Notes: generated by a model not told the origin, from the letters alone. Counted from the stretch's first letter, positions 45,490-58,433 are shown. The stretch is 64,000 nucleotides of DNA from Auriscalpium vulgare (GCA_019915015.1 JAHBBC010000005.1:1674001-1738000); one strand, 5' to 3'. Numbers and translations are program-made.

Positions 45490-46270
45490 ATGTCCATCCT
45501 CAGAGCCACCCTCTTATTCGCTACGCTGATCAGTCAACAAGTTGCGCTCGTTATCCCATCCCGGCCACGGACGGAGGAGAAGCAAAGGGCGGATGAAACC
45601 AAGGCTCTAGCCAGTTTCTCCCTCATAGAGACTTTCGCAGTCAATCATAGCAAGTTCACAAGGGTACGTCTACGTGAAGGGGGGCTGTACGACAGATGCG
45701 CTAATCAGTGCAATGCAGGCATTTGTGACATGCGTTCTCTTCCTCGAGGCCATCGTCGCCTTTGCTGTGGCCGAGCCCAACACCGCTGTCTCCCAGCGCG
45801 TGCTCAGCATCTTGGACGCGTATTCAATCGCGCCCCCGAACATCTACATATCACCTGTTTTCCTTGCGGGTGTAGCGTTCACCGTTTTCGGGTCAATGAT
45901 CCGGAAGCTCTGCTTTCGCGAGATGGGCCGCCTCTTCACATATCAACTTTCCCTCCGTGACAAGCACAAGCTCATCACCACCGGCCCATACTCGATTGTC
46001 CGCCATCCCAGCTATTCCGGCCTAGTATTCGTCATGGTGGGCCCACTGTTGTGCGTGGTGGCGCCGGGCACTTGGTGGACGGAGGCGGCAATCATCGAGA
46101 CGCCGGGCGGCAGGGTCCTGGCCTGGATTTGGGTGTCAATTAACGCATTTGTTTCGCTGGTTATCATCAGGGCATGGAAGGAGGATACTATGTTGAAGAA
46201 GGAGTTTGGCGCCGAGTGGGAAGAGTATGCGAAACGAGTTCCTTATCGTTTGTTTCCTGGGGTTATTTGA
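45490..46270 (+). CDS. Isoprenylcysteine carboxyl methyltransferase-like protein, copy B
   Basis: Two exons (45490-45663, 45719-46270), 55-nt intron, 241 residues. N-terminal hydrophobic helix MSILRATLLFATLISQQVA, then LVIPSRPRTEEKQR. The second exon carries LCFREMGRLFTYQLSLRDKH, TTGPYSIVRHPSYSGL, APGTWWTEAA and EFGAEWEEYAKRVPYRLFPG, so the ICMT catalytic C-terminus is complete. It is very close to copy C and more distant from copy A. All three share intron position and a 552-nt last exon. Function as in Ste14 (carboxyl methylation of prenylated cysteine, ER membrane) is inferred; paralogs may have moved to other small prenylated substrates such as lipopeptide pheromones. Confidence 0.88.
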
Positions 46271-48156
46271 GACACGAAATTAACAGTCGTACATGGGTGG
46301 ATCTGATACTGGCCACATCGCTGTGCCAATCGGACAGCACGTTAAGCAAATGCTCCAGAATGTACATGCGGTCGACCTTGATAAACGAGGAGCTGATTTC
46401 TTCAGACTTTGCGCCACATCAATTACGAGCCGTCAAGCGGTTGGCTGTCGGTCGTGTTTGACCATTTATTGACCGTTCGACCGTTGGGTCAAGCACGTCT
46501 GCTGGCCGTCAACTTATGCGGCGCATCGCCGGAAGCAGATGCGTCTGACTCGGACCTGGTAGCGAGCGGAGGTTAACACAAAGTAGAGCGCGCAGGATGG
46601 GAGCTCGAAATTCTTACGTCGGTGGAGGTTCGAGAGCTGCGAGCTTGCGATAAGCCGTCACAGCAGCGTCAAAACCGGTGTGCTGGCGACCACCTCATAA
46701 CTGCAACCCCGACGCAGTGATCTTCGCACTGGCAATTGACCAGCGTCAACCGTTTGCGTCTTTATTCGCCTTGACTCACAGACGAGCTCTGCCGCCGTCG
46801 ACACTTCGCCATTCGAACAAGCAAACACGCCCGCATGAACGCGGCCGACATGCCGAGGAGTTGGGACTGCAACCGACAGTCATCAGCAACACCCACCGAA
46901 ATGTCCACGTGCTGTTCAAGAAGTCGCGAGCCACGGACACGTGTGCGCAGCAGGTGGTTTTGCAGCGGCAGTGCCGCACCAACAAATAGGACCTACACGA
47001 CAATCCGGATGTTGCGCAGCTCGTATCATAGGTGCGCCAACGTTCAAGGCGTGAAGATGCTGTGGCAAGTGGGGCTCGGTAAATGGGCCGGCCAGCCACA
47101 CGCACGCCGACCGCGTCAAAGAAACAGACAATCAATAACACCTTCTCGAAGGCGTTCAAGTCGTTCTAGAACGTGAATTTGTGCACGAGCGGGGAGAGCA
47201 CCTTACTTATCTGATGAGTCGACGAACCTTCGCCATCTGGGCTCAGTGCAAGGCTCTTGTCCGCTTGTTTCTTCCTGCGCGGCTTGTAATACAGGGGGCT
47301 TGAGAGTCTAAGTAACAAAGCCTCCGATCAAAGGCAGTCGATATGGAGGAGTCATGTTTGTATGGCATCAACACAGATTCACTCTCCGCGCTTACATTAC
47401 ATACCTCAACACTAGTACTGTCACTACCGCCGGCGTTACGGCCATTTTGTCCATAGTGAGTCAGTAAAAGGGAGTGAGTGGCATCGTCTCCTATCCAGTC
47501 TGTGCGATGTGCGACTCCGCAGATATCACAGCATTAGGACTGCGAAAGCCCGATGCGGGTCACCTCGGTGAAGTGCGTCAACGCTTTCAGCCGCGTGGCC
47601 GCCTTCGAGGAAGTACTCCCCTCTCGCTGGTAAGTAGGCATTGTGTCAAGTATCATACCTTCACGGCCATTGGCGGACCTGTTGACACGTTCCATATTTA
47701 TTTCGCAAGCGACCTCCGTGACGAGATTCTTTATGGATATAGGCAAAACTTGATTATCTTATTTCCCAGGTCTGAGGTGTGCATGCTCTCCGTCGCGCGA
47801 TGGGCTGATAGCAACAGGTACGAATCGCCGAAGTCGCGTACAGCGCGGACAACGCTCAGGCGTTGTCCCAAACATGGGTATCAAGACCCCACCACGACGC
47901 TTCGAGCATCGCCTACCAATACTATTTCCAAGCGATATCCGGTGCTTCACAGGTCCGTCCTTACCATGACATCTTCCTTTCCAGTACCTATGTCAAAGCA
48001 GCCGAGACAGGATATAGAAGACATTTAGGCGTCACCGTGGACACTCAGCTGATGTTTCGTGCGACGGCCAGATCAGACACCGGTCCGATAGCTTCGGCAA
48101 AGTCGTAGTATATGTAGGCAGCGGGAGGCCGGCAAGGCTACGCTTCGCAGGCCAAA
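46271..48156. other. Intergenic between ICMT copies B and C
   Basis: 1.9 kb, no supported gene. The last 0.5 kb is related to the region in front of copy B. The first 1.2 kb contains only short open frames without motifs. Confidence 0.5.
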
Positions 48157-48935
48157 ATGTCCGTCCTCAAAGCCGCCCTTTTATCCGCTGCGTTGATCAG
48201 TCAACAAGTCGCCCTTGTCATTCCATCCAGGCCACGGAGCGAGGAGAAGCAAAGGGCTGATGAAGTCAAGGCTCCAGCCACATACTCTGTTATAGACCCC
48301 TTTGCAGTCTATAACACCATGCTCACAAGGGTGCGTCTACGTCAAGGGGGCCTGTACGACGGATGGGCTGATCAGTAATGCAGAGTTATGTGGCGTGCAT
48401 TCTCTTCGTCGAAGCTATCGTCGCCTTTGCTGTGGCCGAGCCGAACATCGCTGTCTCCCAGCGCGTGCTCAGCATCTTAGACGCATATTCAATCACGCCC
48501 CCGAGCATCTACATATCACCTGTTTTCCTTGCGGGTGTAGCGTTCACCGTTCTCGGGTCAATAATCCGGCGGCTATGCTTTCGCGAGATGGGCCGCCTCT
48601 TCACATATCAGCTCTCCCTTCGCGACAAGCACAAGCTCATCACCACCGGCCCATACTCGATCGTCCGCCACCCCAGCTATTCTGGCCTGGTTTTCATCAT
48701 GTTGGGACCGCTGTTATGCGTAGTGGCGCCGGGCACTTGGTGGACGGAGGCAGCGCTCATCGAGACGCCAGGAGGCAGGGCCCTGGCCGGGCTTTGGGTG
48801 TTGATAAATGGTTTTGTTTCGCTGGTCATCATCAGGGCATGGAAGGAGGATCTTATGCTGCAGAAGGAGTTTGGCGCAGAGTGGGAAGAGTATGCGACAC
48901 GAGTTCCATACCGCTTGTTTCCTGGGTTCATTTGA
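48157..48935 (+). CDS. Isoprenylcysteine carboxyl methyltransferase-like protein, copy C
   Basis: Two exons (48157-48330, 48384-48935), 53-nt intron, 241 residues. It begins MSVLKAALLSAALISQQVAL. The C-terminal half is nearly the same as copy B (LCFREMGRLFTYQLSLRDKH, TTGPYSIVRHPSYSGL, EFGAEWEEYATRVPYRLFPG). Differences cluster in the first exon and at the exon 2 start (SYVACILFVEA versus AFVTCVLFLEA). The reading frame is intact with no sign of decay, so both tandem copies appear to be kept. Same family and caveats as copies A and B. Confidence 0.88.
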
Positions 48936-49243
48936 GTAGAGACCTGGCAGTCGTAAGCCGATGCGTACTCATTGGCGGATATTACGCAGTATGTATGATC
49001 CATAACGCGCTTTAACGATTTTTCCCCAACACATGTGCGATATCAACAGCTGCAGGTTTCAGGGCCTCAGGCTCGAGATAGGACCACTAGCATACATCGT
49101 GCCAGCGGCACATCGACGAGCTTTTCTTTTGATGCTCATCGCTCTTCATTAACTACTACACGACTTCATATAGAGGGATGACTTGTGAGCGGAAACCCCA
49201 TGTAATCTTTCACAACATATGCTCAGTGCGCTCACCTTCAGCC
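48936..49243. other. Intergenic between convergent genes
   Basis: 308 bp between ICMT copy C and the glutathione synthetase stop, presumably both 3' UTRs. Nothing else seen. Confidence 0.55.
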
Positions 49244-51015
49244 TCAGTCCACCAAGAGGACACTGTCTAGAACAGAAAATCCTGCAGCCACACCGCCCTC
49301 GTCCACGCCTTCTCCCTTCGTCCTCACAAGGAACCCGACTTCCGCTTCGCGTACGGACTCCTGCCCATTTGATTCCCTGCCAAAGAGTGCCCATCCAAAT
49401 ATTCCGAGCTCGCTGACGACCTTCCCTTTGACAGGACCGGTCTGAGCATCACCCGATCGAACGAGATACCCTTCCACCGCTGCAGGTGGGCGAATGAGCT
49501 GCATAGCAATCCACGCTCGGCGCTCGGGTGCCGGGAGCGTGTTCAAGAATGGGAGGATCGCGGCGCGGTAGATGTTGTTTCCGCCTCCCTCGCGCTGAGG
49601 CTTGAGGACCAGAGTATCTGCCCGTATTCGGGCTTCCCTGGTTCCCTTGGGTTCCTTCACATTATCCACTTGTATAGTGTTTGCGGGGTTCGCCCCAGGT
49701 ATGGGTAAGTCTTCATCATCCAGTCCCCACATCGCAACCCAGCTTTCACGGACTTCGTCGGCGCCCTCTTCTCGAGAGAGATAGCGTTCGAGGACGCCGG
49801 GCATGGTGAGTACCTGTTGGATCTTCTTGCCACCGGCGAGCTGAAGGGCAAGAGAAGGGCACTGAATGGCACGGGAGCGCTCGAGGTTTGCCCGTGTTGC
49901 GTAGATTGCGGGAGTAGGATAATCCGTGGGCGTGTAGCCGGCACGATAGTAGACTACTGCTATCTCCGATAGTGGTGACGCGGAAGAGGCGACAGACGGA
50001 AGCAAAAGCGCGCGTGCTGGAGATAGTTTCATAAAATGTTCAAGTTCAGGAAGTGTGCGCCTGATTATATGGATACCGTGGCTGGAGAGAGTATGAGCTT
50101 GGTGCAGCGCAACTAGGCACGAAGACAGACCTCGATAGCAGCTCATATTCAAGCAAACGCTGGTCAAAGATGTTGCGCTCGTCAGACTGCACGACAAAGA
50201 GTATCCGAGCACTGTGTCACGTCAGCACAGTGTAAAAGCATTAGTGGATCTGGACGCACTCGGGCACGCCGTATGCCTTGTGCGCCTCTGCAAGTCCTGC
50301 GACCAGTCCTTTGACCGTTTCATTCATAGGCAAATTATTGGGTTTTAGCAAGGGTGATGCGCCGAAGTACCCTGTCGATGCCTGAAGGTATCTGATGCAT
50401 GCAATCAAGTTAAGAACATACAGAAAAATGTGATGTACTAATTGCCCACCTATGTAGTCCAGAGACCTGTTGAGAGAGGGCTCCGAACGACGAAGAAATG
50501 GTGTTGAACTCGACCTGCTTGAGTAATATCTCGCCTTCGGAGGTGGGTTGGTGCAAGAGGTAGTCCGATCTGAATAGGCCAAGGTGCAATGGCTGTTCGC
50601 CGCTCAGCATATGTCTGAGACAGAACAACGGACAGGAACCCACCTGCACCGGACCTTCTTCCCTCAAACCCTTCCAGGCTCGCCAAAGCTCCCCGGTGAA
50701 CTCGTCGACATCCGCGACGCCTCCGGCACCCATGATCTCATCAAGAAATTTGTTGTCCATTGCGACGCGCGCATAGAGCACATTGTAGGCCCGCTGAATC
50801 CTCCGGGCGCGCACAAATAGCTCTCGTGGGACTGGGGTAGGAAAGAGGGAGAGTGGCGCATGTATTGCGGATGCAGGAGCGGGAGGGGGTGGAATGTCCC
50901 CGTGGGGAGGCAGGTAGAGCAGAGAGTGCGATAGGGCATATGTGGTGGCCAGAAGAGTAAGCTGTTCGAGCTGGTCGGGGGTGACCTCTGGCGGCCACGA
51001 GGTGAAGCCGTTCAT
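49244..51015 (-). CDS. GSH2: Glutathione synthetase
   Basis: Second enzyme of glutathione synthesis: joins gamma-glutamylcysteine and glycine with ATP, in the cytosol. Five exons (51015-50644, 50592-50450, 50391-50260, 50211-50131, 50081-49244), 521 residues. Family motifs: FRSDYLLHQ, KQVEFNTISSSFGALSQQVS (substrate-binding), LFVVQSDERNIFDQRLLEYE, IAVVYYRAGYTPTDYP, ATP-site VLKPQREGGGNNIY, SELGIFGWALFG, and the C-terminal EGGVAAGFSVLDSVLLVD with the Gly-rich lid. Length is close to the yeast enzyme. The GST at 22 kb uses its product, but the two genes are too far apart to imply a cluster. Confidence 0.95.
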
Positions 51016-51349
51016 CCCCCTACACGGTTCAGGAATGAATGCATAGGCAAGGACGGGTTGGACTCTGGCACTTGGGCTTCACTGTTCCAGCATTTGTCAT
51101 CATGATCACCCACAATCTATTTCCCAAGCTTACACGCCTGCGCGCAACGCCTGCGCGCAATAGCTCTAAGTACTGTACAGGATGGCTGACCAGCTATGAG
51201 CAGGTGGCGAGTAACGCATCGGCTGCGCTGCGACGATTTTATCTCTGGATCAACGCCCGTAAAAGTTGGTAAATGTAATGCTACACCCTTGATAAATCCA
51301 GTGGACTATGCACTATAGAGATACAGCAGGATCTATGAAATATACAACA
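51016..51349. other. Intergenic, GSH2 promoter side
   Basis: 334 bp between the GSH2 start and the deubiquitinase stop, both on the minus strand. Nothing else I can support. Confidence 0.55.
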
Positions 51350-54300
51350 CTATGTCCGCGCCCATCCGCCCGTCCGCCGGTAGAACAGCAGGTACGCACA
51401 GCGATCATCCCGGTCGAGGCCGTCGAACACGTCTTCCGGCCGGATGTCCGATACGAGTTCATCGTCAATCCGGATCCATGCCTCACGCGGCTTCATGGGA
51501 CCACTAGTGGCATCGCGATTGGGATGAAGAACGTCCAAGGTATAATGTCCGCCTGTTGCTGAGAGTCCGTGATGGTATAAGACTACCGAAAATTTTAAGT
51601 ACGACAGCATCCGGACGCTGTAAATGCCAGCACACACCTCCGTAAAGTTGATACCGTTCTGGACGTGTTGACCGCTTTCCCGGCGCCATGATGTCTACGG
51701 AACAGCACATTGATTACTACCTTTCATATCTGACAGAAGGAGGACGCATACCTTGTGGGATCTCCAACTCTGGTGAGAAGGCCACCGCTTTTCCAATCTT
51801 CACAACGCCCTTCGCAGTCACATCATACAAGAAGCGTTTGAGATGAAGCACAAGAACGGGTGGCAATGCCTCGATGAGGATCTGCTGGCTGGCCTCCACA
51901 GTCGTATCGGGGCGCGTAGACGATGCCATCTGTACAGCCTGCGGCTGCGAGATGTGCGACAACGCGTCTTGAATAGTGCGAACCGAGTCACGCTAAGGAA
52001 TACTGTCAGTCAGAGGCGCGTAGCGAGTGGAAGAACTCATACCTGGATATCAAGCTGAAGTGACCGCCAGTCTTCGATGACTACAGAGTCACGCTGCTCT
52101 CGAGCACGAACTGTCGAACGGAATTTGCCGCCGAATATTCGCGTGATGGGGGAATCCGTAGACTTAACCTTTCAAACAGAGCCACATGAGTCAGATGACT
52201 GGATGGACGTGGTATAACTCACCGTCCTAGTGAGAACCGTCTTGTTACGTTTGCCTACCTCCATCCAACCGACATCCCGAGGGGCGTCCTCTTCCCGCTC
52301 CTCCGTGATTTTGACCGGTACAGGCTGAGACGGATTGACGGTCGATAGAAGTGATAACAGCTCTTCCTCTAGCGTGTCCAAGTAAAATCCAAAGAACTCT
52401 TCAGCATCTTCTTGTTGGCCGCCCTGTGCCATCCTAAGCCAGAGATCGAACAAGTTTCGGGAAGGAACGCACCCGCATATTATCAAAGCGCTTCTTCTCC
52501 TTCATGGCATCATAGACATATGAAGGGATGAAGAAGTCCAGGGTGCCCGCTTCTTCTTCGCGCTCGACTTCTTTGGCTCTACCCCTGCCGTTAACAGTTC
52601 CATTCACCGGCTTCTTCTCCTCATACACGAACTCTTGAAGGAAGCGGATGGTCGCATCGACGAGAGGTGTGCCGCCTTCCGAGAGTTCCCTTGAATCCTT
52701 CTCCTTGCCGTCCGGTATACTCAAGTTGCGGCCGAGCTCGCCGAACAAACGCCAGAACGGCGGGCAATATGTGAGCAACTGCAGCACTGAGTTTGCGAAG
52801 CACATGTTGCCAGTGTTGACAATGCCACGGGGCCGGATGCGCGGGATCGGAGCAGTCGTGGGCCTGAGAGAAGCACTGGGAGGCGGGGGAAAGCTCGTCA
52901 GGAGCTTGATCAGCTCCGCGCGTCGGACCGGAGGGACACGGGCAGGGGGAGGTGAAGCCGAGATGGAGAAACCAACGACAGACGACGTAGGAAGAGACCC
53001 AGTCGTCTTTGGAGACGAAGCGGAACCAGCAGCGGGGGTGAACAAGGACGCCCACAACTTCTTGGGGGCGGGCGGGCCAGGTGCAGGTGGTAAGACCTCA
53101 GCGGGCGCGGAATCAGTTTCGGCAGCTGGCGCGGGGTTGCCAGGGTCCTTGGTGTCCTGGTCAACTTCAGTAGCCGGTGGCGACAAAGCAGCCTTCGGAG
53201 ACACCGGCGACCGGGATTTCGTACCAGACTTCGCAGGAGTGGCCGCCGCGAGGGAGACAGAGGTGTTTGTGGACAGCGGAGACCCAGGTACGGGCGTGTC
53301 CGGACTGGTGGAGACGTCAGTCGCAGACGAGGAAAGAACCTCAGGCTGCTCATTTGGAGGGGAGTGAATTGAATCGGTCACTGGTGGCGAGCCAACACCC
53401 ACAGGGATGTCATCCAATTTCGCAACGGCCACAGGCTTAGGTTTTGGTGAATGCGGTGGCGTCGGCAAAATCAGAGCATCATCAACTACATGAGCAGGAG
53501 GACGGGCTCGCGGTGAGATGATGACGCCCGGAGCACCGGTCGGATCGGTTGGCCGTCGCGACCAAATCACCCAGCTACGGGATTTGTGTGTTGTCGAAGC
53601 CGTGTTACCAGTAGCAGATGCAGCCATGGACGGCGTCACACTGGTGATAGAGGCAGGTGATTGCGGGCGTGAACTTGATCGAGAACTCGGGTGATGGAAC
53701 ACAATATCTGGTGGCGGTGGTGGGGGAGGAGACGATTCTGGGGGCTCAGTGATGCTTGTCTGAACTGCTTCCTTGGGAGACGCTTCCGGGGCTGATGGAG
53801 ATGATGAAGACGATGAATGAGTAGCATCGCGGGTCTCCACAGCTATTGTTTCATCTACGTCTCTCGGTGGTAGTATCGGAGGTATCAAAGGAGACAAGGA
53901 TGGAGCAGGCGGGATGCCGAGTTGCTTTGGTAGCGGAGATATGGGCTGGTGCCCATGTAACGACCAATTTTGCGGATATGGGCCATTAGGCTGCTGTGTG
54001 GGTGGATACGATGGCGAATAAGGAGCTGGTTGAGTATGTGGTGGCGGGTACTTTTGCAGTCCATGATGTGGATATGGGCTGGTAGGCGATGGCTGAGGGG
54101 AATGCATTTGCACGTGTGGGCCGCCGTGCATGTAAGGCGGGTGTTGGTGTTGCTGGTGCTGATGTGGATGCGGATGATGATAACCTTGGTGATACGCGGG
54201 ACTCGGGCCTCCGCGGTAGCCGCCTCGACCTGGGCCAACGCGAGGGGAGGAGGGTGGAATGGGAGAATGACCGTTCATAGGTGAGGGTGGATATCCGTAT

Positions 54301-54422
54301 GGGTAAGGAGGGGGTCCATGGGGACTCATGACGGGGTACGGGTAGGGAGGCATAGGTGGAGGAGGCTGCCCATAGTAGTTGGATGGTCCAGGATGCGGAT
54401 AAGGTGATTGAGGGCCAGGCAT
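51350..54422 (-). CDS. Ubiquitin carboxyl-terminal hydrolase, Ubp3/USP10-like
   Basis: Six exons (54422-52473, 52423-52223, 52168-52043, 51992-51752, 51694-51638, 51582-51350), 935 residues. A long disordered N-terminus rich in Pro, Tyr, His and Ser fills the first 500 residues. The USP domain follows: Cys box GIVNTGNMCFANSVLQLL (catalytic Cys), QQEDAEEFFGFYLDTL, FGGKFRS, ALPPVLVLHLKRFLYD, and the His box GLSATGGHYTLDVLHP (catalytic His), ending LLFYRR. The organisation (long tail plus single USP domain) matches yeast Ubp3 and animal USP10, which with Bre5/G3BP act on secretory-pathway proteins and on stalled ribosomes. That functional link would fit the Hel2 gene 6 kb away, but this is only an inference. 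Confidence 0.88.
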
Positions 54423-54978
54423 GCTGAGATGAGGCCCGGCGAGGCGTTAGCCTGGTTTGCTCGTTCAGTCGCTTGTAAAAAACATTTTTCCAATGACAAA
54501 AAGACACTCACACAGTCCGGGACTACGTGGTGGAAGAGCGATTTTTGGATTTAGTTGCGCAGTTTGCCCGGAGACCTGGGAAGCTATGGCGCTGGAGGTA
54601 CAGTAAGCCCTGAGATGTTCGTGGAGTGGACCAGGCAGACACTCACGGCGTCTTTTGAAAACTGAGATAGAGCTGAGCGTTCCAACTATACGCAAGGACC
54701 ACCTGTCCAGAGTCGATGACAGTGCACAGAGACTATAAGTTGCGGGGGACAAGAGCGAATGCGCCGCCGGAGCCTGAGTGAGCTCGAAGCTCACCGGCAT
54801 TTGTTTGGCCTCGCTTGGCCAATTCTTGGTCAGCGCCAAATGCGTAGCGCGGCGCTAAACTCATCCTTTTGCAGAGGACTCATTCGCGATCGTGACATGC
54901 AGGGTATACAAATAATCGGGCAATGCGTTTCTAAGATGTCCGCCAGCGTTGATTCAAAGGGTATCACTTCTATTTATA
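54423..54978. other. Intergenic, deubiquitinase promoter side
   Basis: 556 bp, between the deubiquitinase start and the stop of the coiled-coil gene. A minus-strand stretch could hold upstream non-coding exons; no coding evidence. Confidence 0.5.
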
Positions 54979-57931
54979 TTATTCGACGTCAGAGTCCACT
55001 TCCGCGTCTTCGTCCTCATCTGACTTTTTCCCACTTACACGAGAAGGGTGTCCAGCGGGCTGATGCAGCGGACTAGAAGAAACCATACGTTTCGTTTCAC
55101 GCATGGTAACTGCAGAGCCCACAAAGGACGAGCTTCGCATTCCGAGACCAAGCATATACATCCCCGACGTTGTACGGGCCCGAGGCGCCGATGGGCGACT
55201 TGAGTTCGGCGACAGCGCAACGGTATGTTCGGGCATCGGTATGCGCAAGTCCAGAGCTGCGAAGGGATTCGGCGGTGGGACCTCGATGGAGGGCGCATGG
55301 GCACGTGTTGTGAATGAGGGAGCGCGGCGCAACCGCGGCGTCGTCATCACGGACCCGAACGTAGGAGCAGGGCTTGCAGGACGCGATGGCGTGAAGAATC
55401 CTGCCGCGAGCGACGTCCACGATGAGCCCGCGTTGTCAGGTGGAGGGGTACTAGGTCGGTCCTCGGCAATCTCGGGCGACGAATGGACGGCAAGCTTAAC
55501 CGCTGCGATGTCATGCTCGAGATCGTCAAGCTTGCGCTGAAATTGAGTGAGCGCGCGGGACACTCCTGAGTCCGTCCCATCCACAAACGCATTGACGGCT
55601 CGTTCGACATCGGCCGCTTCGCTCTGCGATGAGATCGCCCCAGGCACAGAAAGCAACGTCACATAACCGCGCGAGATGCGCTCCTCGTCGGCGACACGAA
55701 TCTCCAATTCGACTCGAGCGTCTTCATTGAAGTCATCAAGTCGGGACAGCGCTGTTTGTAACACAGAAGAGGACACAGAGGAAGACTGTGTTGTAGCAAG
55801 AGTCTGCTTGAGATCCCGCAACGCGAGATGACAGTCGCGGAAAGCACGTTGCAGGGTGTCGTAGCGGCTTTTCACTTTTGCCAGCTCTGACAGTAATGAC
55901 GGTGAAGTTGAGGATTCAGGCGGAGGTGATGATGACGAAGCTTCACCAGTAACGTCAAGGCTAGTCGAAGTTGGGCGATCCGGTGATGTGGGTGGCGAGC
56001 TGCTAGGGAAAGCAATCGTACCCTCACCGAGAATGGGAGCTTGTGGAGAGATGAAGACGGGCGACTGCGGTGGGAGTCGAGGTGAGGGCTGGTGAAGCTC
56101 ATCAATTGTTGGCAATTTTGGTATTGGGATGTCAACAACAAGGGGAAGCTCAACTCCTTCTGTTTGTTGAGAGACGCTCGTCGCGATACCTGCAGTCGGT
56201 GGGTGGTGCACAGGCGAGTCGAGAGGCACAGGCGAAGGAGGAAGAATTGGTGATGTGGCGGCATCAATCATCGAGGAGGGTCGAGTGTCCACATCAGCAG
56301 TCAGTCCCTTGTCCGCAGCGGGAGAAGCAGGTGCAGGTGCAGGAGGCGGCACCACAGTCCCATCCTCTTCCACACTAGCCCGGCCTAAGATCCGTTCCGC
56401 TTCCATGCGCTTCTCGGTCTCGACTTGCAGTTCCTCTACCAGCGTCTTAACCGCATCCTGAGCGGCCAAAATCCTCGCGATGCTGCCCATCCCGCGGTGC
56501 TCGGCGGGGTCTTCGACATGTCCGCTAGCTTCGTCGTCCCCATCCACCATTCCAAGCAGTTGTACAGCATCTTCGACCACATTGTCGAAAGCCTCATGCA
56601 ATAATGTTTGGTCCTCGTAGGGGCGCTCTAGCGTTTCACGTGCGCGCCGCACCCAGCGTCGTAGGGCTTCTGCGAGGCCGTCTTCACGCCCTACAACCGC
56701 CAAACGCAAAGAAACTTCACGCCGGCGGCCATATGACTCCCGTGCGAGCTGTTCGGTGATCTCATCCAAAACATTTCGTAGACGTTCGGCTTGCCGCCGC
56801 TCTGATGCCAACGCGGATTCCAAATTGGACAGCCGGTGATGGAGCGTGGACGTGGAGGCGGCGTGCCGTGTCTTCACGTTATCAAGGGCGCGTTGCAGAG
56901 CATCAGTGGTGGACTGGGAAAATTTCCTAGCAATCTGAGGTTAGAAAAGCGGCAAAGCAAGCAGCTCAGGTCAGAGGAACACACATGTAGCGTGAAACCA
57001 TCTTGGCCGCGGCGCCGTCGTCATTTCGGAGCCTGTCCAGTTCCGCGCGGGTAGACGCCAACAAGACTAGATCCTGCTCTGCGGCTTTACGCTCAGCTTC
57101 CCGCTTTGTCTCTGAGGCCGCTAGGTCGCTGTGTAGCCGCCCAATTTCCGCCTCCAACTTCTCTGTCTCGCCGGCAAACTCTTCGAGCAGCTTCTGCAGC
57201 CGGGATCTCGAGTCTGCAAGACCATCCACGGAAAGAGACATCGACGATGAAGAGCGATGCTTCCCATTGGGAATCCCGGCGCTGTTCGGAGGGGAAGATG
57301 CGATGCTCTGTCGCCGTTCTAGGTTTCGTACCAAGTCCGCGTACTCCTGCACAGCACGGTCGGTCATCCGGCGCTCCTCCTCCGCGGCACGCGCCCTCCT
57401 CAAGAGCTCCCGTTCCCGGACTTTCCCTTCCTCCTCCCGCGCACGCGCACCCGCAGCGAGTGCGTAGGCGCCTTCGACTTCATGCTTGGCACGCGCGACA
57501 TCGGCGAGGGCACCCGCGAGCTCCGTCGTGCGAGCGAGTAGCGTGTCCTCTGAGAGACCGAGCTTGTCCGACACGCGTCTGAGGGCCACTGTGAGCTCCT
57601 GGACCTGTAACGTGGCGGGGTGTGGGGTGATCTCCGGGTGGGCATGCAGCGCGGTAAGCTCCTGGCGCAACGCCGCATTCTCTCGCTCCAAGACTTGCGC
57701 GCGTTCGAGAGCGAGTGTTGAATCAAGGGAATGGCGTTGCAATTTCAGTGCCGAAGTGTGGGCCTCATGCTAAAGCAGAAAAGGGAGATATTCGTGGTGA
57801 AATGAGCGGTGAGGATCGGCAGGCGTACGAATGCTGGTGTGCACCTGGAAACGCGCGACGGCAACTCTGAGGCTGGTGAGCTCGAGAGCTAGCGGATGGT
57901 CATCGTTGATTTCGAGCTCTACAGCGTTCAT
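54979..57931 (-). CDS. Large coiled-coil protein of unknown function
   Basis: Three exons (57931-57845, 57769-56985, 56926-54979), 939 residues. It starts MNAVELEINDDHPLALEL. The first third is nearly continuous coiled coil (ALERAQVLERENAALRQELT, EGKVRERELLRRARAAEEER). A second helical block follows (LHHRLSNLESALASERRQ), then a Pro/Ser-rich linker (about 200 residues). A third coiled-coil segment (LLSELAKVKSRYDTLQRAFR) and a Ser/Pro-rich tail ending in acidic DEDEDAEVDSDVE complete it. No enzymatic or DNA-binding motif is visible. Similar architecture is common in spindle-pole, septum or trafficking scaffolds; I do not assign one. It is divergent from the second coiled-coil gene. Confidence 0.75.
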
Positions 57932-58433
57932 GGCCGCGCATGGACGTGTCCGGGCGTGTGCGAGTCGGAGGGGCTGGACGGGAGCACTGGCAGCGGTGCG
58001 TCACGGTGAGCTGTCGGCGTCACGGCGGCGTGACTGAGAAGCTCCATTTGCGGTAGCTTACAGTCACGCCGAGTTCGACGGCCCGAAAGCCGCCACCGTG
58101 CCTGGACCCGCACCTCGTCGCAAAATCCCATCTGTCTTCGTCTTGAGGCCGTCAGGGAACGGTCCTGCCCATCGTTCCGACATCGCCATGGCCATCTTCA
58201 AGGCGGCGAGCCTGGTGGACTTTGGATCCCGCGAGTCCTGACCGTGGGCACGCCGATTCCGCGAGGATGAGATCGACGATTGACGCTTAGCGTCTTCGCC
58301 TCTGGGAATTGAGACACGCTGCAATAAATGACACGACCATGCGTTATCTTCGACCCGAGCAGCTGACGGCCGCTAGCGAGCCTCTTGCTTCCTCCCATCT
58401 TCACCCCACACCTCCCCGCACCTCCAGGTCGCC
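57932..58433. promoter_or_regulatory. Divergent promoter region between two coiled-coil genes
   Basis: 502 bp between start codons of two divergent coiled-coil protein genes. No TATA box is obvious. Open frames on the minus strand inside it have no features. Confidence 0.4.

Noticed and set aside
53177..53440. Plus-strand open frames across the deubiquitinase N-terminus
   Set aside because: Shadows of the Pro/Ser-rich minus-strand exon, which is continuous for 650 codons.
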